From: Sva-07 sp963728355
GTDB taxonomy: Bacteria > Actinomycetota > Acidimicrobiia > Acidimicrobiales > Ilumatobacteraceae
Direction of reading: 5' to 3'
Assembly: GCA_963728355.1 (NCBI GenBank)
Contig: CAVSJQ010000014.1
Span: 496,001-560,000 of the forward strand
DNA length: 64,000 nt
Shown piece by piece: positions 17,165 to 25,961 of this stretch (the first letter of the stretch is position 1; each line of letters starts with the position of its first letter). Made by a program: the position numbers and the translations under genes. The notes beneath the pieces are model-generated. The model ran no database searches and was not told the DNA's origin. It was given only the letters and a program-made list of their open reading frames with translations.

Positions 17165-17836
17165 TCACTCGACGATCGGCAACGGCGACGGGCCGAACAC
17201 GAACCAGTGCTCGAGGACGGCGTCGATGTCGGCGTCGGTCCCCGACCAGTCCGCGTCGCGGACCTGCTCGCGGCTCCGGCGCCCGAGGCGCGATCGGAAG
17301 AGTTCGAACCTGGTGGCGTCGCGCAATGTCACGGTGGAGGCGGACCCGATGTCGCCGGTCGTGACCGTCGAGCCGTCGACGAATTCGATGACCACCCGGA
17401 CCGGCGCATCGACCGAGGCGAACGCCCGTGCGTCGACGATCGGGTTGCTGCGTGATCCTGGCCTGGCGAGCGCATGACGGATGTCGTGTTCGTGGCTGTG
17501 GCAGTCGATCGGCGGCCGAGGCTCCCCCATCGCGTCGATCGACTCGGCGACTGCGGGTGCCTGCTCGGACCATCGGGCGAGGAGCTCGTCGATGCCGGTG
17601 TCGCGATGCCGTTCGATCTGGGCGGCGGTCCAGGCCTCCCCCGCTGCGCCCTGCATGCGTCCGGCCAGCACATCGTCCGCAACGCCGGTCACGTGCGACA
17701 GGACATCACGGACGGTCCACGCCGGCGTGCACGGCACCGGAGTCGCCCACGCCGCCTCGTCGAGGGTGCGGGCGCACTCGGTGAACGAATCGACAGCGAA
17801 CAGGTACCGCTCGGCAATGGAGAGTCGTTCCGACAT
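17165..17836 (-). CDS. DinB/MDMPI-type (mycothiol-dependent enzyme family) protein
   Basis: 223 residues. The N-terminal four-helix bundle has the actinobacterial maleylpyruvate-isomerase pattern: AWATPVPCTPAWTVRDVLSHVTG (quoted in part: CTPAWTVRDVLSHV), in which the first metal His sits in LSHVTG, and DCHSHEHDIRHALARPG supplies the HxxxHD-like metal residues. The C-terminal ~80 residues are a beta domain. Such proteins are linked to mycothiol chemistry in actinobacteria; the substrate here is unknown. ATG 17836 is preferred over the in-frame ATG 18 bp upstream because family similarity starts at SIAERYLFAVDSF. Confidence 0.8.
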   Translation of the reverse strand: MSERLSIAERYLFAVDSFTECARTLDEAAWATPVPCTPAWTVRDVLSHVTGVADDVLAGRMQGAAGEAWTAAQIERHRDTGIDELLARWSEQAPAVAESIDAMGEPRPPIDCHSHEHDIRHALARPGSRSNPIVDARAFASVDAPVRVVIEFVDGSTVTTGDIGSASTVTLRDATRFELFRSRLGRRSREQVRDADWSGTDADIDAVLEHWFVFGPSPLPIVE

Positions 17837-17889
17837 CGACGCATGATCCCACACGATTCGATCGCATGCCGATGCGCGACACTGCCCGC

Positions 17890-18183
17890 ATGGACACCGG
17901 AACGAATGCTGTGCCCAACATCACCCGTCATGACGATCGAGGTCGCTACGAGCTCGACATCGGCGGCGAGGTGATCTCCTTCGCCGAGTTCTCCCGGAAC
18001 GGCGACGTGGTGACGATCCCGTACATCGAGACGGTCGTACGCCACCGCAACCGTGGCTATTCGTCGATGTTGATGGACGGGGTGATCGACGATCTCCGCC
18101 GCCACGGCCTCCAGGCCCGTGCGACGTGCCCGGTCGCTCGCGCCCACATCGTCACCCACGCCGCTGATCTGCTGGTGCGCTGA
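17890..18183 (+). CDS. small GNAT (YjdJ-like) N-acetyltransferase-like protein
   Basis: 97 residues. The sequence ITRHDDRGRYELDIGGEVIS opens the fold, and TVVRHRNRGYSSMLMDGVIDDLR carries the acetyl-CoA-binding (R/Q)xxGx segment (RHRNRGYSS) of one-domain GNATs of the YjdJ/PF14542 type. CPVARAHI near the end matches the family's CPY/F motif. Such miniature GNATs are widespread but of unknown acceptor. The next gene starts 2 bp after its stop, so the two are in one transcript. Confidence 0.82.
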   Translation: MDTGTNAVPNITRHDDRGRYELDIGGEVISFAEFSRNGDVVTIPYIETVVRHRNRGYSSMLMDGVIDDLRRHGLQARATCPVARAHIVTHAADLLVR

Positions 18184-18185
18184 AC

Positions 18186-18434
18186 GTGTGCCGCAACATC
18201 ACCACCCTGCGCGGACTCGAGCCGCCGGCGACCTCGCAGGAGATCGAGGCCGGCGCGCGTCAGTACGTCCGCAAGATCAGCGGCGTGCAACAGACCTCCG
18301 CAGCGACCGAGGCAGCGTTCGAACGAGCCGTGGCCGAGATCACCGAGATCACCGCCCGCCTCCTGTCCGAACTCCCACCGAGGAAATCACCCCCGAAGAC
18401 CGAACCACCCCTGCGCCGCGTCGCCAAACGCTGA
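18186..18434 (+). CDS. DUF2277 family protein
   Basis: 82 residues beginning, from GTG, with MCRNITTLRGLEPPAT and continuing with EIEAGARQYVRKISGV and AFERAVAEI, which is the recognisable pattern of DUF2277. The C-terminal tail is basic and proline-rich. No function is known for the family. It immediately follows the small GNAT, suggesting an operon. Confidence 0.88.
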   Translation: MCRNITTLRGLEPPATSQEIEAGARQYVRKISGVQQTSAATEAAFERAVAEITEITARLLSELPPRKSPPKTEPPLRRVAKR

Positions 18435-18530
18435 CTGTCACGCCCCCCGGCGAGGGAAGCGCCAGCGACGAGCCGGACGAGGCCGACCCCGATCGACCAA
18501 CCACCAACACGCGGTGAGGCCGAGCAAGGG

Positions 18531-19175
18531 CTACGAATAGAAGGGGTTTTCGCCGGTGGAGTGGTCGGTGAGGTCGCGGACACGCTCGACGCCGTCGATG
18601 GCGTCGACGAGCATGGTCTGGACGCCGTCGAGCATGGTTTGCTTGCTCATCGAGCAGCCGTGGCAGCCGCCGCCCATCGTGAGATAGGCGGTGCCTTCGC
18701 CATCGTGGCCCACGTAGGTGACGAAGCCTCCGTGGGCGGCGAGGGCCGGGTTGACCTCGGTGGCGACCAGGGCGTCGATCTCGGCGGACAGCTCGTCGTC
18801 GGCGGTCAGGCCCTCGACCGAGGGGGCCGCAGGACGGTTCGGGTTGCGGATCACGAGACCCTGGGTGCTCGTGTAGTCGAGCGTGGCGCCCGTGAGCAGC
18901 GGTACGTCGGCGCCGGGAATGATCACCTTCATACCGTCGTGGGTGCGGACCTCGTCGGTGTATGCGGCGGTCAGGTACTCCTCGAACGACAGGTCGTAGC
19001 GGAACTCCTCGCCGGCATCCGATGCGATCGCCAACCGCAGTCCGAGCTTGTCGCCATCGACCTCGTCGTCGCGCAGCTCGCGCAGGTGGTCGAGCGCTTC
19101 GGGGGTGACGGTGATGATGGGCTCACTGGTGCTGGCTCCACCGGTCTCCGCGGCAAGTGCTTCGAGGGGACTCAT
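18531..19175 (-). CDS. nfuA: NfuA-type Fe-S cluster biogenesis protein
   Basis: 214 residues with two domains: an N-terminal A-type (IscA/HesB-like) domain, about 17-115, lacking the conserved Cys as in E. coli NfuA, and a C-terminal NifU domain, about 125-200, with the cluster-binding CxxC in MGGGCHGCSMSKQTM. It would carry a 4Fe-4S cluster to client apoproteins. The ATG at 19175 follows TAGCCT by 7 nt. It is divergent from the CDF transporter. No suf or isc genes are adjacent; the only other sulfur-mobilising gene in view is the cysteine desulfurase at 7185-8348. Confidence 0.94.
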   Translation of the reverse strand: MSPLEALAAETGGASTSEPIITVTPEALDHLRELRDDEVDGDKLGLRLAIASDAGEEFRYDLSFEEYLTAAYTDEVRTHDGMKVIIPGADVPLLTGATLDYTSTQGLVIRNPNRPAAPSVEGLTADDELSAEIDALVATEVNPALAAHGGFVTYVGHDGEGTAYLTMGGGCHGCSMSKQTMLDGVQTMLVDAIDGVERVRDLTDHSTGENPFYS

Positions 19176-19182
19176 GTTTTCG

Positions 19183-19188
19183 AGGCTA
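19183..19188 (-). promoter_or_regulatory. -10 hexamer TAGCCT for nfuA
   Basis: Seven nt before the ATG at 19175. Confidence 0.55.
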
Positions 19189-19255
19189 CCGGCGGACCCC
19201 GCCGCGGGTGACGCCGTGCTGCCCGACGCCTCGTTTGCGGGCCGCCTCCGTCGCC

Positions 19256-19261
19256 TACTCT
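19256..19261 (+). promoter_or_regulatory. -10 hexamer TACTCT for the CDF-DMT transporter pair
   Basis: Six nt before the GTG at 19268. Confidence 0.55.
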
Positions 19262-19267
19262 CGCCAG

Positions 19268-20227
19268 GTGACCGACGGCAGCCGCAAGGCGATCTTCGCA
19301 GCGTTCTTCGCCAACCTCGGGATTGCGATCAGCAAGTTCGTCGGGTTCCTGATCACGGGCTCGGCCAGCCTGCTGGCCGAGACGATCCACTCCGCCGCCG
19401 ACACCGGCAATCAGCTGCTGCTGTTCCTCGGTGGCAGCAGAGCTCGCAAGGCGGCGACACCGGAGCATCCGTTCGGCTACGGCCGCGAGCGGTACTTCTG
19501 GGCGTTCGCGGTGGCGTTGGTGCTGTTCTCGATGGGTGGCATGTTCGCGCTCTACGAGGGCATCCAGAAGTTCCGCGATCCCCACGAGGTCGAGAGTCTC
19601 GGTGTCGCGATCGGCATTCTCCTCGTCGCGATCGCGTTGGAATCGTTCTCGTTGCGCACCGCCGTCAAGGAGTCGAACCACGTGAAGAAGCCGGGCACGG
19701 GCTGGTGGCGGTTCATCCGGGTGACGAAGCAGCCCGAACTGCCCGTGGTGCTGCTGGAGGACGTCGGCGCCCTCACCGGACTGGTGCTCGCCCTCGGGGG
19801 CGTGCTGATGGCCAACGCCACCGGCGATGCCCGTTGGGACGCCGTCGGCTCGATCAGCATCGGCCTGTTGCTGATCGTGATCGCCATCGTGCTGGTCGTG
19901 GAGATGAAGAGCCTGCTGATCGGTGAGTCGGCATCGGCTGACGCCCGCGCCGCGATCATCGGAGCGATCGAGTCGAGCCCGGACGTCCGCCGACTGATCC
20001 ACATCCGCACGGAACACATCGGACCCGACGAGATCCTCGTCGGTGCGAAGGTCGAGTATTCGCCGACGCTGCGGACCGATCAACTGGTGGCAGCGATCAA
20101 CACCACCGAGGACGCGATCAGGGCGGCGGAACCTGCGGCGACGGTGATCTACCTGGAACCCGACCTGCACCGCGCCGATCATCCGGACCTGGTGACGCCG
20201 GCAGAGTCGCCGGACGTCCACCGATGA
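19268..20227 (+). CDS. cation diffusion facilitator (CDF) family metal transporter
   Basis: 319 residues. Inner-membrane antiporter for divalent metals (typically Zn, Fe, Mn or Co). The N-terminal helices include SASLLAETIHSAADTGNQ, where HSAAD is the HxxxD half of the transport site; the second half appears as LLEDVGALTG. About five to six helices are followed by the soluble ferredoxin-like C-terminal domain (DVRRLIHIRTEHIGPDEILV). There is no His-rich loop. The GTG at 19268 is chosen by its TACTCT spacing and because FANLGIAISKFVG starts the first helix at once. ATGA overlap with the DMT gene. Confidence 0.93.
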   Translation: MTDGSRKAIFAAFFANLGIAISKFVGFLITGSASLLAETIHSAADTGNQLLLFLGGSRARKAATPEHPFGYGRERYFWAFAVALVLFSMGGMFALYEGIQKFRDPHEVESLGVAIGILLVAIALESFSLRTAVKESNHVKKPGTGWWRFIRVTKQPELPVVLLEDVGALTGLVLALGGVLMANATGDARWDAVGSISIGLLLIVIAIVLVVEMKSLLIGESASADARAAIIGAIESSPDVRRLIHIRTEHIGPDEILVGAKVEYSPTLRTDQLVAAINTTEDAIRAAEPAATVIYLEPDLHRADHPDLVTPAESPDVHR

Positions 20228-21156
20228 CCGAACGTTTCAGCGGGCGGGCGCTCGGGTTGACCGCGATGACCGTCGCCGTGGTGAGCTTCTCGACCAGTTC
20301 GTCGTTGATCAAGTGGTCGCAGTCGACCGGGTCGGTGATCGCGTTCTGGCGCATGATCGGTGCGGTCATCGGCTGGTGGGTGGTGATCTCCTTCATGCGG
20401 GTGAGGGCACACCGTCCTGCGCCCAGCGCTGCGACCTGGCGGCTGGCGATCGCGCCCGGCCTCGCCTTCGGGGCGAACATCGCACTGTTCTTCACGGCGA
20501 TCACCAAGACGAGCATCGCCCACGCCGAGTTCATCACCGCGCTCACGCCACTCGTACTGCTCCCGGCGGGAGCGTTCTTCTTCGGTGAACGGCCGAACTG
20601 GACGGCGTTGCGGTGGGGTCTGGTCTCGATCGTGGGTGTCTCGCTCGTGTTGTTCTTCGGCCCGGAGCAGGGCGTGTCGTCGCTGTCGGGCGACGTGCTC
20701 ATGATCGGCGTCATCTCGCTCTGGACGGTCTACCTGCTGACGTCGAAACGGGCCCGGGCGGCGGGAGCGGGCACGCTCGACTTCATGGCGTGCATGATGC
20801 CGATCGGCGTCCTCACCGCCGGCCCGATCGCGGCGATCATCGCCGGCTCGGACGTGTTCGGGTTGAGCGCCCGTGGCTGGCTCGTGGTCGCGATCCTCAC
20901 ACTGCTCACCGGCATGCTCAGCCACGGCTGCATCGTGTTCGCCCAGCAGCACATCCCGGTTGCGACGATCGGCATCATGCAGACGGCGCAGCCCGCCCTC
21001 GCGGTGTTCTTCGCGTTCCTGATCCTCGGCGAGGAGGTGCGGCTCCCGCAGGTGGCGGGCATGGCGCTGGTGATCACCGGGCTCGCCCTGTTCACGCTCG
21101 CGAGTTCACGTGCGGCGGCGCTCTCCACGCCGATCACACCGAGCGAAGCGGTCTGA
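20224..21156 (+). CDS. DMT superfamily (EamA) transporter
   Basis: 310 residues, ten predicted helices in two EamA repeats (for example FSTSSSLIKWSQSTGSVIAFWR in repeat 1 and GIMQTAQPALAVFFAFLILGEE in repeat 2; both quoted in part by their recognisable words FWRMIG and FLILGEE). Family members export metabolites such as amino acids. Coupled to the CDF gene by an ATGA overlap, which is an unusual partnership with no clear meaning. Confidence 0.9.
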   Translation: MTERFSGRALGLTAMTVAVVSFSTSSSLIKWSQSTGSVIAFWRMIGAVIGWWVVISFMRVRAHRPAPSAATWRLAIAPGLAFGANIALFFTAITKTSIAHAEFITALTPLVLLPAGAFFFGERPNWTALRWGLVSIVGVSLVLFFGPEQGVSSLSGDVLMIGVISLWTVYLLTSKRARAAGAGTLDFMACMMPIGVLTAGPIAAIIAGSDVFGLSARGWLVVAILTLLTGMLSHGCIVFAQQHIPVATIGIMQTAQPALAVFFAFLILGEEVRLPQVAGMALVITGLALFTLASSRAAALSTPITPSEAV

Positions 21157-21218
21157 GCGCCCGCACGAGCGGTCCCCGAGCCGTCGCTGGTCGTCGAATG
21201 CGGCGCTCGGCAATCCGT

Positions 21219-22205
21219 TCAGGAATCGAGCAGTGCGGCGAGGCGGCGGCGCCACTCCACCGACAGACGGTCGGCGCGGACGCTGACGGTGGCCGTCGGA
21301 TCCAGCGGCAGCACACCGCCGATGCGTTCGAGCATGGTCCGGTCCTCGGCGCCGATCGCACGGTCGAAGGCGAGGAACTCCTCGGTCGACAGATCGTGGT
21401 CGTGGTTGCGCCACGACACGAACGTGAACAGCGACGTGACGTCGTCGACCGGCGTCGTACACAGCAGCAGGATGCGTTCGTGCCCGGTGCGCAGCCCTGA
21501 CTCGTAGCACGTGTTCGAGCGCACGACGAACGGCAGGTGGAACGCCGTCGACATGCGCTGGCGGACGTCGTTGCCGTGCTCGTCGTGCACGTCGACCGTG
21601 TACCGGTATCCGATGAATCCACCGTCGAGCGGCTCGACGTTGAAGGGTGCGACGACGGGGTCCGTGTCCGGTCCGATCGTGCCGGCGTGGACGTACGGGA
21701 AATGTGCGATGTCACAGAAGTTGTCGACCATCCGGGTGGCCGACACGTGCCAGGCTTCGATGCCGGCAGCCACGCGGCGGAACGAGGGATCACTGTCCTG
21801 GGGGATCTCGGGCAGCACGAATTGCGGCGTTCCGGGACAGATCCACACCAGCCCGTACCGTTCTTGCACGGCCACGAGATGCAGGTTCGCCGCAGGGGGA
21901 ATCGTCGCGCCGACACCCGATGAGGGAACGTCGACGCAGACACCCTCGGCGTCGAATGCCCAGGCGTGATACGGGCACACGAGGCAGCCGTTCGACATGC
22001 TGCCCTCGGACAGGGGCGCCTCGCGGTGCGGACAGCGATCCGCCGCCGCGGACACGGCGCCGTCGGGTCGCCGCCACAGCACGTACCGCTCGCCGAGCAG
22101 CGTCACGCCCAGCGGTGACTGGGCGACGTCGCCGGTGTCGGCCACGACGTACCACTGGTTTCGTAACGCCGGGTTCGCGCAGAACGACTCGGTGCGCAGC
22201 TCCAT
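21219..22205 (-). CDS. Rieske non-heme iron oxygenase (VanA/ring-hydroxylating type)
   Basis: 328 residues. The N-terminal Rieske domain holds the 2Fe-2S ligands C58, H60, C77 and H80 (RCPHREAP ... CLVCPYHAW). The catalytic domain has the mononuclear iron pattern VDNFCDIAHFPYVHAG (Asp/Asn-x-His-x4-His, near 170-185). This single-component-alpha arrangement is typical of vanillate demethylase-like and steroid or heterocycle oxygenases. The reductase partner is not next to it. ATG 22205 follows TACGCT by 7 nt. Convergent with the DMT gene and divergent from surE. Confidence 0.93.
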   Translation of the reverse strand: MELRTESFCANPALRNQWYVVADTGDVAQSPLGVTLLGERYVLWRRPDGAVSAAADRCPHREAPLSEGSMSNGCLVCPYHAWAFDAEGVCVDVPSSGVGATIPPAANLHLVAVQERYGLVWICPGTPQFVLPEIPQDSDPSFRRVAAGIEAWHVSATRMVDNFCDIAHFPYVHAGTIGPDTDPVVAPFNVEPLDGGFIGYRYTVDVHDEHGNDVRQRMSTAFHLPFVVRSNTCYESGLRTGHERILLLCTTPVDDVTSLFTFVSWRNHDHDLSTEEFLAFDRAIGAEDRTMLERIGGVLPLDPTATVSVRADRLSVEWRRRLAALLDS

Positions 22206-22212
22206 CCCGGCG

Positions 22213-22218
22213 AGCGTA
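22213..22218 (-). promoter_or_regulatory. -10 hexamer TACGCT for the Rieske oxygenase gene
   Basis: Seven nt before the ATG at 22205. Confidence 0.55.
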
Positions 22219-22343
22219 CCGATCCCGCCGAAGCCCGGCCGCGACGCGGGCCCATGGCGAGTCGGGTCGGGAAACTGCGTGATGGCGGTGATCGTTCACC
22301 TTCCGTTCAGAGGGATGTCGGCCGCTGCTGCGAAGATGGAGGC

Positions 22344-23183
22344 ATGCGCATCCTGGTGACCAACGACGACGGCATCGACTCGATCGGACTGCACGTGCTC
22401 GCCCGGGCGGTCTGCGAACTCGACGGCGACCAGGAGGTCCACGTCATCGCCCCGGATCAGGAGTTTTCGGGCGCCGGTGCGGCGCTGGGCGCCCTGCACC
22501 TCATCCAACCGGAGGTCCGTCGGGCCCACATCGACGACTGCGCCGCCGACGCCTGCTGGAAGGTCAGTGGGCCCCCCGCCCTGTGCGTGATGTTCGCCCG
22601 CCTCGGGGCGTTCGGTCCCCCGTTCGACCTGATCGTCAGCGGCATCAACCCCGGCGCCAACGTCGGGCGGTCCGTCTATCACTCCGGCACGGTCGGCGCC
22701 GCGCTGACCGGACGCAACGGCGGCATCTCCGGCATCGCCGTCAGCCAGGCGGTCACCGGCTTCGGCGTGGAAGGACAGGGCTGGGACGAGTCGATCGCCA
22801 CCCAGCACTGGGACAGTGCCGCCGCGGTCGCCAAGGTCGTCGCGCAGGCGCTGGTCGACGACATGCCGGTCGAGCCCGTCGTGGTCAACATCAACGTGCC
22901 CGACGTTCCGATCGAGCAGTTCGGAGCCTGGCACTTCGCCGAGGTCGGCACGGCGCCGCCCCGGTCGATGGCCGAGGCCACGCTGAAGCCGATCCCCGGC
23001 CACGAGGACGCCTTCACCGTCGAGATGGGGTGGGGCGGCACGGTCGAACTCGCGCCGGAGACCGACGGCGGCATCATCGAGCGCAACGACGTCGCGATCT
23101 CGTATCTGTCGCGTCTGGTCCACCACGATCGACCCGATCTCGGATCGATCGCCAAGTCGCTCGACGGCCTGCTGTCGTCCTGA
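22344..23183 (+). CDS. surE: 5'/3'-nucleotidase SurE
   Basis: 279 residues. Metal-dependent nucleotidase/phosphatase. MRILVTNDDGIDSIG carries the DD metal motif (about 8-9), VIAPDQEFSGAG the substrate loop, and IVSGINPGANVG plus YHSGTVGAALTG the conserved active-site segments. The C-terminal portion is shorter and more divergent than in E. coli SurE. The in-frame region upstream (from 22254) is not family-like. GAAGAT ends 6 nt before the ATG, close to the local -10 pattern, and GGAGG overlaps the gap but is too close to act as a normal Shine-Dalgarno. Confidence 0.94.
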   Translation: MRILVTNDDGIDSIGLHVLARAVCELDGDQEVHVIAPDQEFSGAGAALGALHLIQPEVRRAHIDDCAADACWKVSGPPALCVMFARLGAFGPPFDLIVSGINPGANVGRSVYHSGTVGAALTGRNGGISGIAVSQAVTGFGVEGQGWDESIATQHWDSAAAVAKVVAQALVDDMPVEPVVVNINVPDVPIEQFGAWHFAEVGTAPPRSMAEATLKPIPGHEDAFTVEMGWGGTVELAPETDGGIIERNDVAISYLSRLVHHDRPDLGSIAKSLDGLLSS

Positions 23184-23187
23184 CGCG

Positions 23188-24489
23188 TCAGCCACCGGCC
23201 AGGGTGGCGACCGAGTCGAGCGGACCCAGCCCGTCGATCACGGCCACCCGCCCGTCGACCCCCCGGAACACGAGGCCCTTGTCGCCGGCGACGAAGACCC
23301 CCGAGCTGTCCGCGGCCCAGGCGTCGGGCGTGCGGACATCGCCCAGCTCGCCGGCGTCGATCGTGAAGCCGTCGGCCACGTCGACGATGCGGTTGCGTGG
23401 GCGCTCGCGGCGCCAGTCCGCGTACTGCACGTACCGGCCGTCGGGCGACACCCGGATCGACGTGTCGAAGAACCGGTAGGCGTCCAGCACGCCGAGCGCC
23501 GCAGGGATTCGCTGTCCGGTCGACAGCTCGACGATCGTGTAGTCGCAGGGATCGACGTCGCACGTCCGGACCACATAGTGCTGCGACCCGGCCGCCGCCA
23601 GTCGCCCTCGGTCGATCGGGCGAGCACCGCCGGCGGGATCGACCGCCACGATCTCGTCGTCGCCGTCGTCGGCGAGCAGCTCACCCGCCGGCGTGAACCG
23701 TGGATCCCAGGCGGCGAACGGAGCAAACGGGTCGTCGGTCACGTCGGTGGCCGAACCATTCGGCTCGAGGAGCCACTGCCCTTCGGATCCGTCGACACCA
23801 CTCGGTGCCGTCACGACGAATCGTGGGCCGGCCGTCACCACGCGCGGCACCCCGTCGGTGTCCGCAGCCCATGCGATGCGCGAGCCGTCGGCGTCGACGA
23901 TCACGATGGCCCCCGGAACCGGCACCGCGATCGAATCGCCGGCAACGGCGATCTGTCCCGACGCATCCGCCGGCAGCGGCTGGCTCGTGATCCGCCCGCT
24001 GGGGAACTCGATGCGGTGGAGAACGCCGTCGAGCGTCGATGCGCCCACCGTCGACGGCTGCGCCATCCGGGCGAGCGGCTCGGGGACCGGGATCGACCAC
24101 TCGACCGATCCCTCGTCGAGGACCTCGGAGCTGATGCCGGCGGCCGTCTCACCGACGTCGACCACGGACCACTCCATCGGATACTCAGCCGACACCGCAG
24201 GGAGCGTGGCGGGCGGGGCCGACGACGGCGTCGCGCTCGTCTCGTCGATCGGTGCGGTGGTCGTCGTGTCGGCCTCACCTCCCGACTCGTTCTCCGAGCC
24301 GTCGCCCGAAGCGACGACGACGACGACCGCTACGGCGACAGCGACGGCCAGCACGGCCCCGGCGATCACGGCACGGCGGTGCCGGTGCGGCTCGCCGGTC
24401 CCGCCGTCGGACGAGTCCTGCTCGACGACCAGCGGCTCGAACTGTGGCGGATCGTGTGGCACGTCCGGCATCGGGCCATTCGACCACAC
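23188..24489 (-). CDS. hypothetical membrane-anchored beta-propeller-like protein (paralogue A)
   Basis: 433 residues from GTG 24489. That start is chosen because its first residues, VWSNGP, align with the MWSND start of the next gene; an ATG 18 bp downstream is the alternative. A short acidic cytoplasmic tail precedes a basic HRHRR and one helix (about 47-67, VIAGAVLAVAVAVAVVVVVAS), then a Thr/Pro/Ser-rich linker and about 330 residues of repeated beta segments with SPDGRYVQYAD and DAWAADSSGVFV. CDVDPCDY contains a Cys pair likely to be oxidised outside the cell. No enzyme motif. The function is unknown. Confidence 0.72.
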   Translation of the reverse strand: MWSNGPMPDVPHDPPQFEPLVVEQDSSDGGTGEPHRHRRAVIAGAVLAVAVAVAVVVVVASGDGSENESGGEADTTTTAPIDETSATPSSAPPATLPAVSAEYPMEWSVVDVGETAAGISSEVLDEGSVEWSIPVPEPLARMAQPSTVGASTLDGVLHRIEFPSGRITSQPLPADASGQIAVAGDSIAVPVPGAIVIVDADGSRIAWAADTDGVPRVVTAGPRFVVTAPSGVDGSEGQWLLEPNGSATDVTDDPFAPFAAWDPRFTPAGELLADDGDDEIVAVDPAGGARPIDRGRLAAAGSQHYVVRTCDVDPCDYTIVELSTGQRIPAALGVLDAYRFFDTSIRVSPDGRYVQYADWRRERPRNRIVDVADGFTIDAGELGDVRTPDAWAADSSGVFVAGDKGLVFRGVDGRVAVIDGLGPLDSVATLAGG

Positions 24490-24509
24490 GACGTTGTCGG
24501 GGTCGATCC

Positions 24510-25937
24510 CTACGGCGAGAACGAGAAGGAGTCGGTGGCGACCGTGCGGATGCGGTCGAGGGCGTCGATCTCGGTGACCGCGCCCGTCGCCCGATCGACG
24601 AACTGGAGGAATCGGTCGGTCACGAACAGCCCCGACGAGTCGGTCGCCCAGGCATCGGGATAGATGATCTGGTTGATGCGTCCGGCCGGGATCCAGTCCC
24701 CTGACTCGACGTCGAGGATCCCGCGGCGACCCGAGCCGTCGTTGTCGGCGCGGAATGACACGGACCGCCCGTCCGGGGAGATGTGGGTCGCGGGGTCGAT
24801 GTAACCGAAGCGGGCGACGGGATCGAGCCGGCCGGCGGTCACGGTGCCGGTGTCCCACTCGACGATCGAGTACGCGCAGCGCAAGTTCTCGTCGCACTCC
24901 TCGATCGCCCAGTGTCCTCGGCCGGTGGCGATCAGGGTGCCGGTGCTGATCCGTCGGCCGCCGCCGTCGGCGTCGATGGCGTACACGCCGCCGGGGGCAT
25001 TGACGACGGCGTCGCCGGTCGGCGAGAACACCCGCGAGAAGAACGCTGTCTCGTCCGTGAACCGGTTGTCGAGGGGGTCCAGTGTTCCGTCGGCCCGCAG
25101 CACCCAGTTCCGTTCCGGCGTCCCGGGGCCCGTCGAGGGCGTCGTGACCAGGAAGTTGCCGGTTCCGGTCCACGGCTGCACGAAGATGATCCCGTCCGAG
25201 AGCGTCGACTCGACGGTCGGTTCGCCGTCACGGATCTGGACGAGCGTGCTGGAGTCGAACACGGCGATCGTTCCGTCGCCGACGGCGATCTGCAGTTGGG
25301 CCCCGATGTCCGACGCGTCGACGCTCCGGGTGCGTCCGCTCGGGAACTCGGTGACGTTGACGATGCCCGACTGCGAGAGCGTGATCACCTCGGTCGGCGC
25401 CATCGACGCCAGGTTCTCGGGAACGACGATGATCCGTTCGGCCCAGGCAGGTGGCGCTCCGACGACCAGCGGTGGGATCGGCTCCGGCTCCCCGAGTGCG
25501 TCGCCGACAGCGGGCGATGCGGCGACGGTCACGCGCGGCACGGTGGTTGGTGCGGCGTCGGTCGTGGCGGGTGACCGGTCGAGCGGCGCCGTGGTCGCCG
25601 GGACGTCATCGGGCGCGGGAGTGCCGTCGTCGCGCAGCAACGCCCCGGCGGAGCCGAGCAGCAACGCCGCGATCACCGCCGCTGCAACCAACCTTCGACC
25701 GAGTGACGACCTCGACCGGGCGGCAGCCGCTTCGCCGTCGTCGAAGCCGTCGTCGCCGTGGTCGAAGCGCTCGCTGCCGGGGCCGGACGTGGCCGCGCGG
25801 GACCGGTCGAATCCGCCCCGGCCCCGCTCGCCGAACACGGCTGCGTCGGGGACCGCACTGTCGGGAACCCAGTCGTCGCGCTCCCACGGCGATTCGTCGT
25901 CAGGATGCTCGTCGGCCACGGCGTCATTCGACCACAT
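24510..25937 (-). CDS. hypothetical membrane-anchored beta-propeller-like protein (paralogue B)
   Basis: 475 residues. Same architecture as the downstream neighbour: acidic tail, one helix (about 80-100, LVAAAVIAALLLGSAGALL), a Thr/Pro linker, then beta repeats with THISPDGRSVSF, DAWATDSSGLFV and the Cys pair in ECDENLRCAY. The two genes are 20 bp apart and look like a tandem duplication with extensive divergence. The in-frame region upstream of ATG 25937 is shadow of the SnoaL-like gene. The -10-like TACCGG (25945-25950) lies 7 nt before the start. Confidence 0.75.
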   Translation of the reverse strand: MWSNDAVADEHPDDESPWERDDWVPDSAVPDAAVFGERGRGGFDRSRAATSGPGSERFDHGDDGFDDGEAAAARSRSSLGRRLVAAAVIAALLLGSAGALLRDDGTPAPDDVPATTAPLDRSPATTDAAPTTVPRVTVAASPAVGDALGEPEPIPPLVVGAPPAWAERIIVVPENLASMAPTEVITLSQSGIVNVTEFPSGRTRSVDASDIGAQLQIAVGDGTIAVFDSSTLVQIRDGEPTVESTLSDGIIFVQPWTGTGNFLVTTPSTGPGTPERNWVLRADGTLDPLDNRFTDETAFFSRVFSPTGDAVVNAPGGVYAIDADGGGRRISTGTLIATGRGHWAIEECDENLRCAYSIVEWDTGTVTAGRLDPVARFGYIDPATHISPDGRSVSFRADNDGSGRRGILDVESGDWIPAGRINQIIYPDAWATDSSGLFVTDRFLQFVDRATGAVTEIDALDRIRTVATDSFSFSP

Positions 25938-25948
25938 CGTGACGCCGG

Positions 25949-25954
25949 TACCGT
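25949..25954 (+). promoter_or_regulatory. -10 hexamer TACCGT overlapping a divergent -10-like hexamer
   Basis: TACCGT ends 7 nt before the GTG at 25962. On the other strand TACCGG (25945-25950) ends 7 nt before the ATG at 25937, so the two hexamers share a GGTACC core. Confidence 0.5.
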
Positions 25955-25961
25955 CGCGCAG

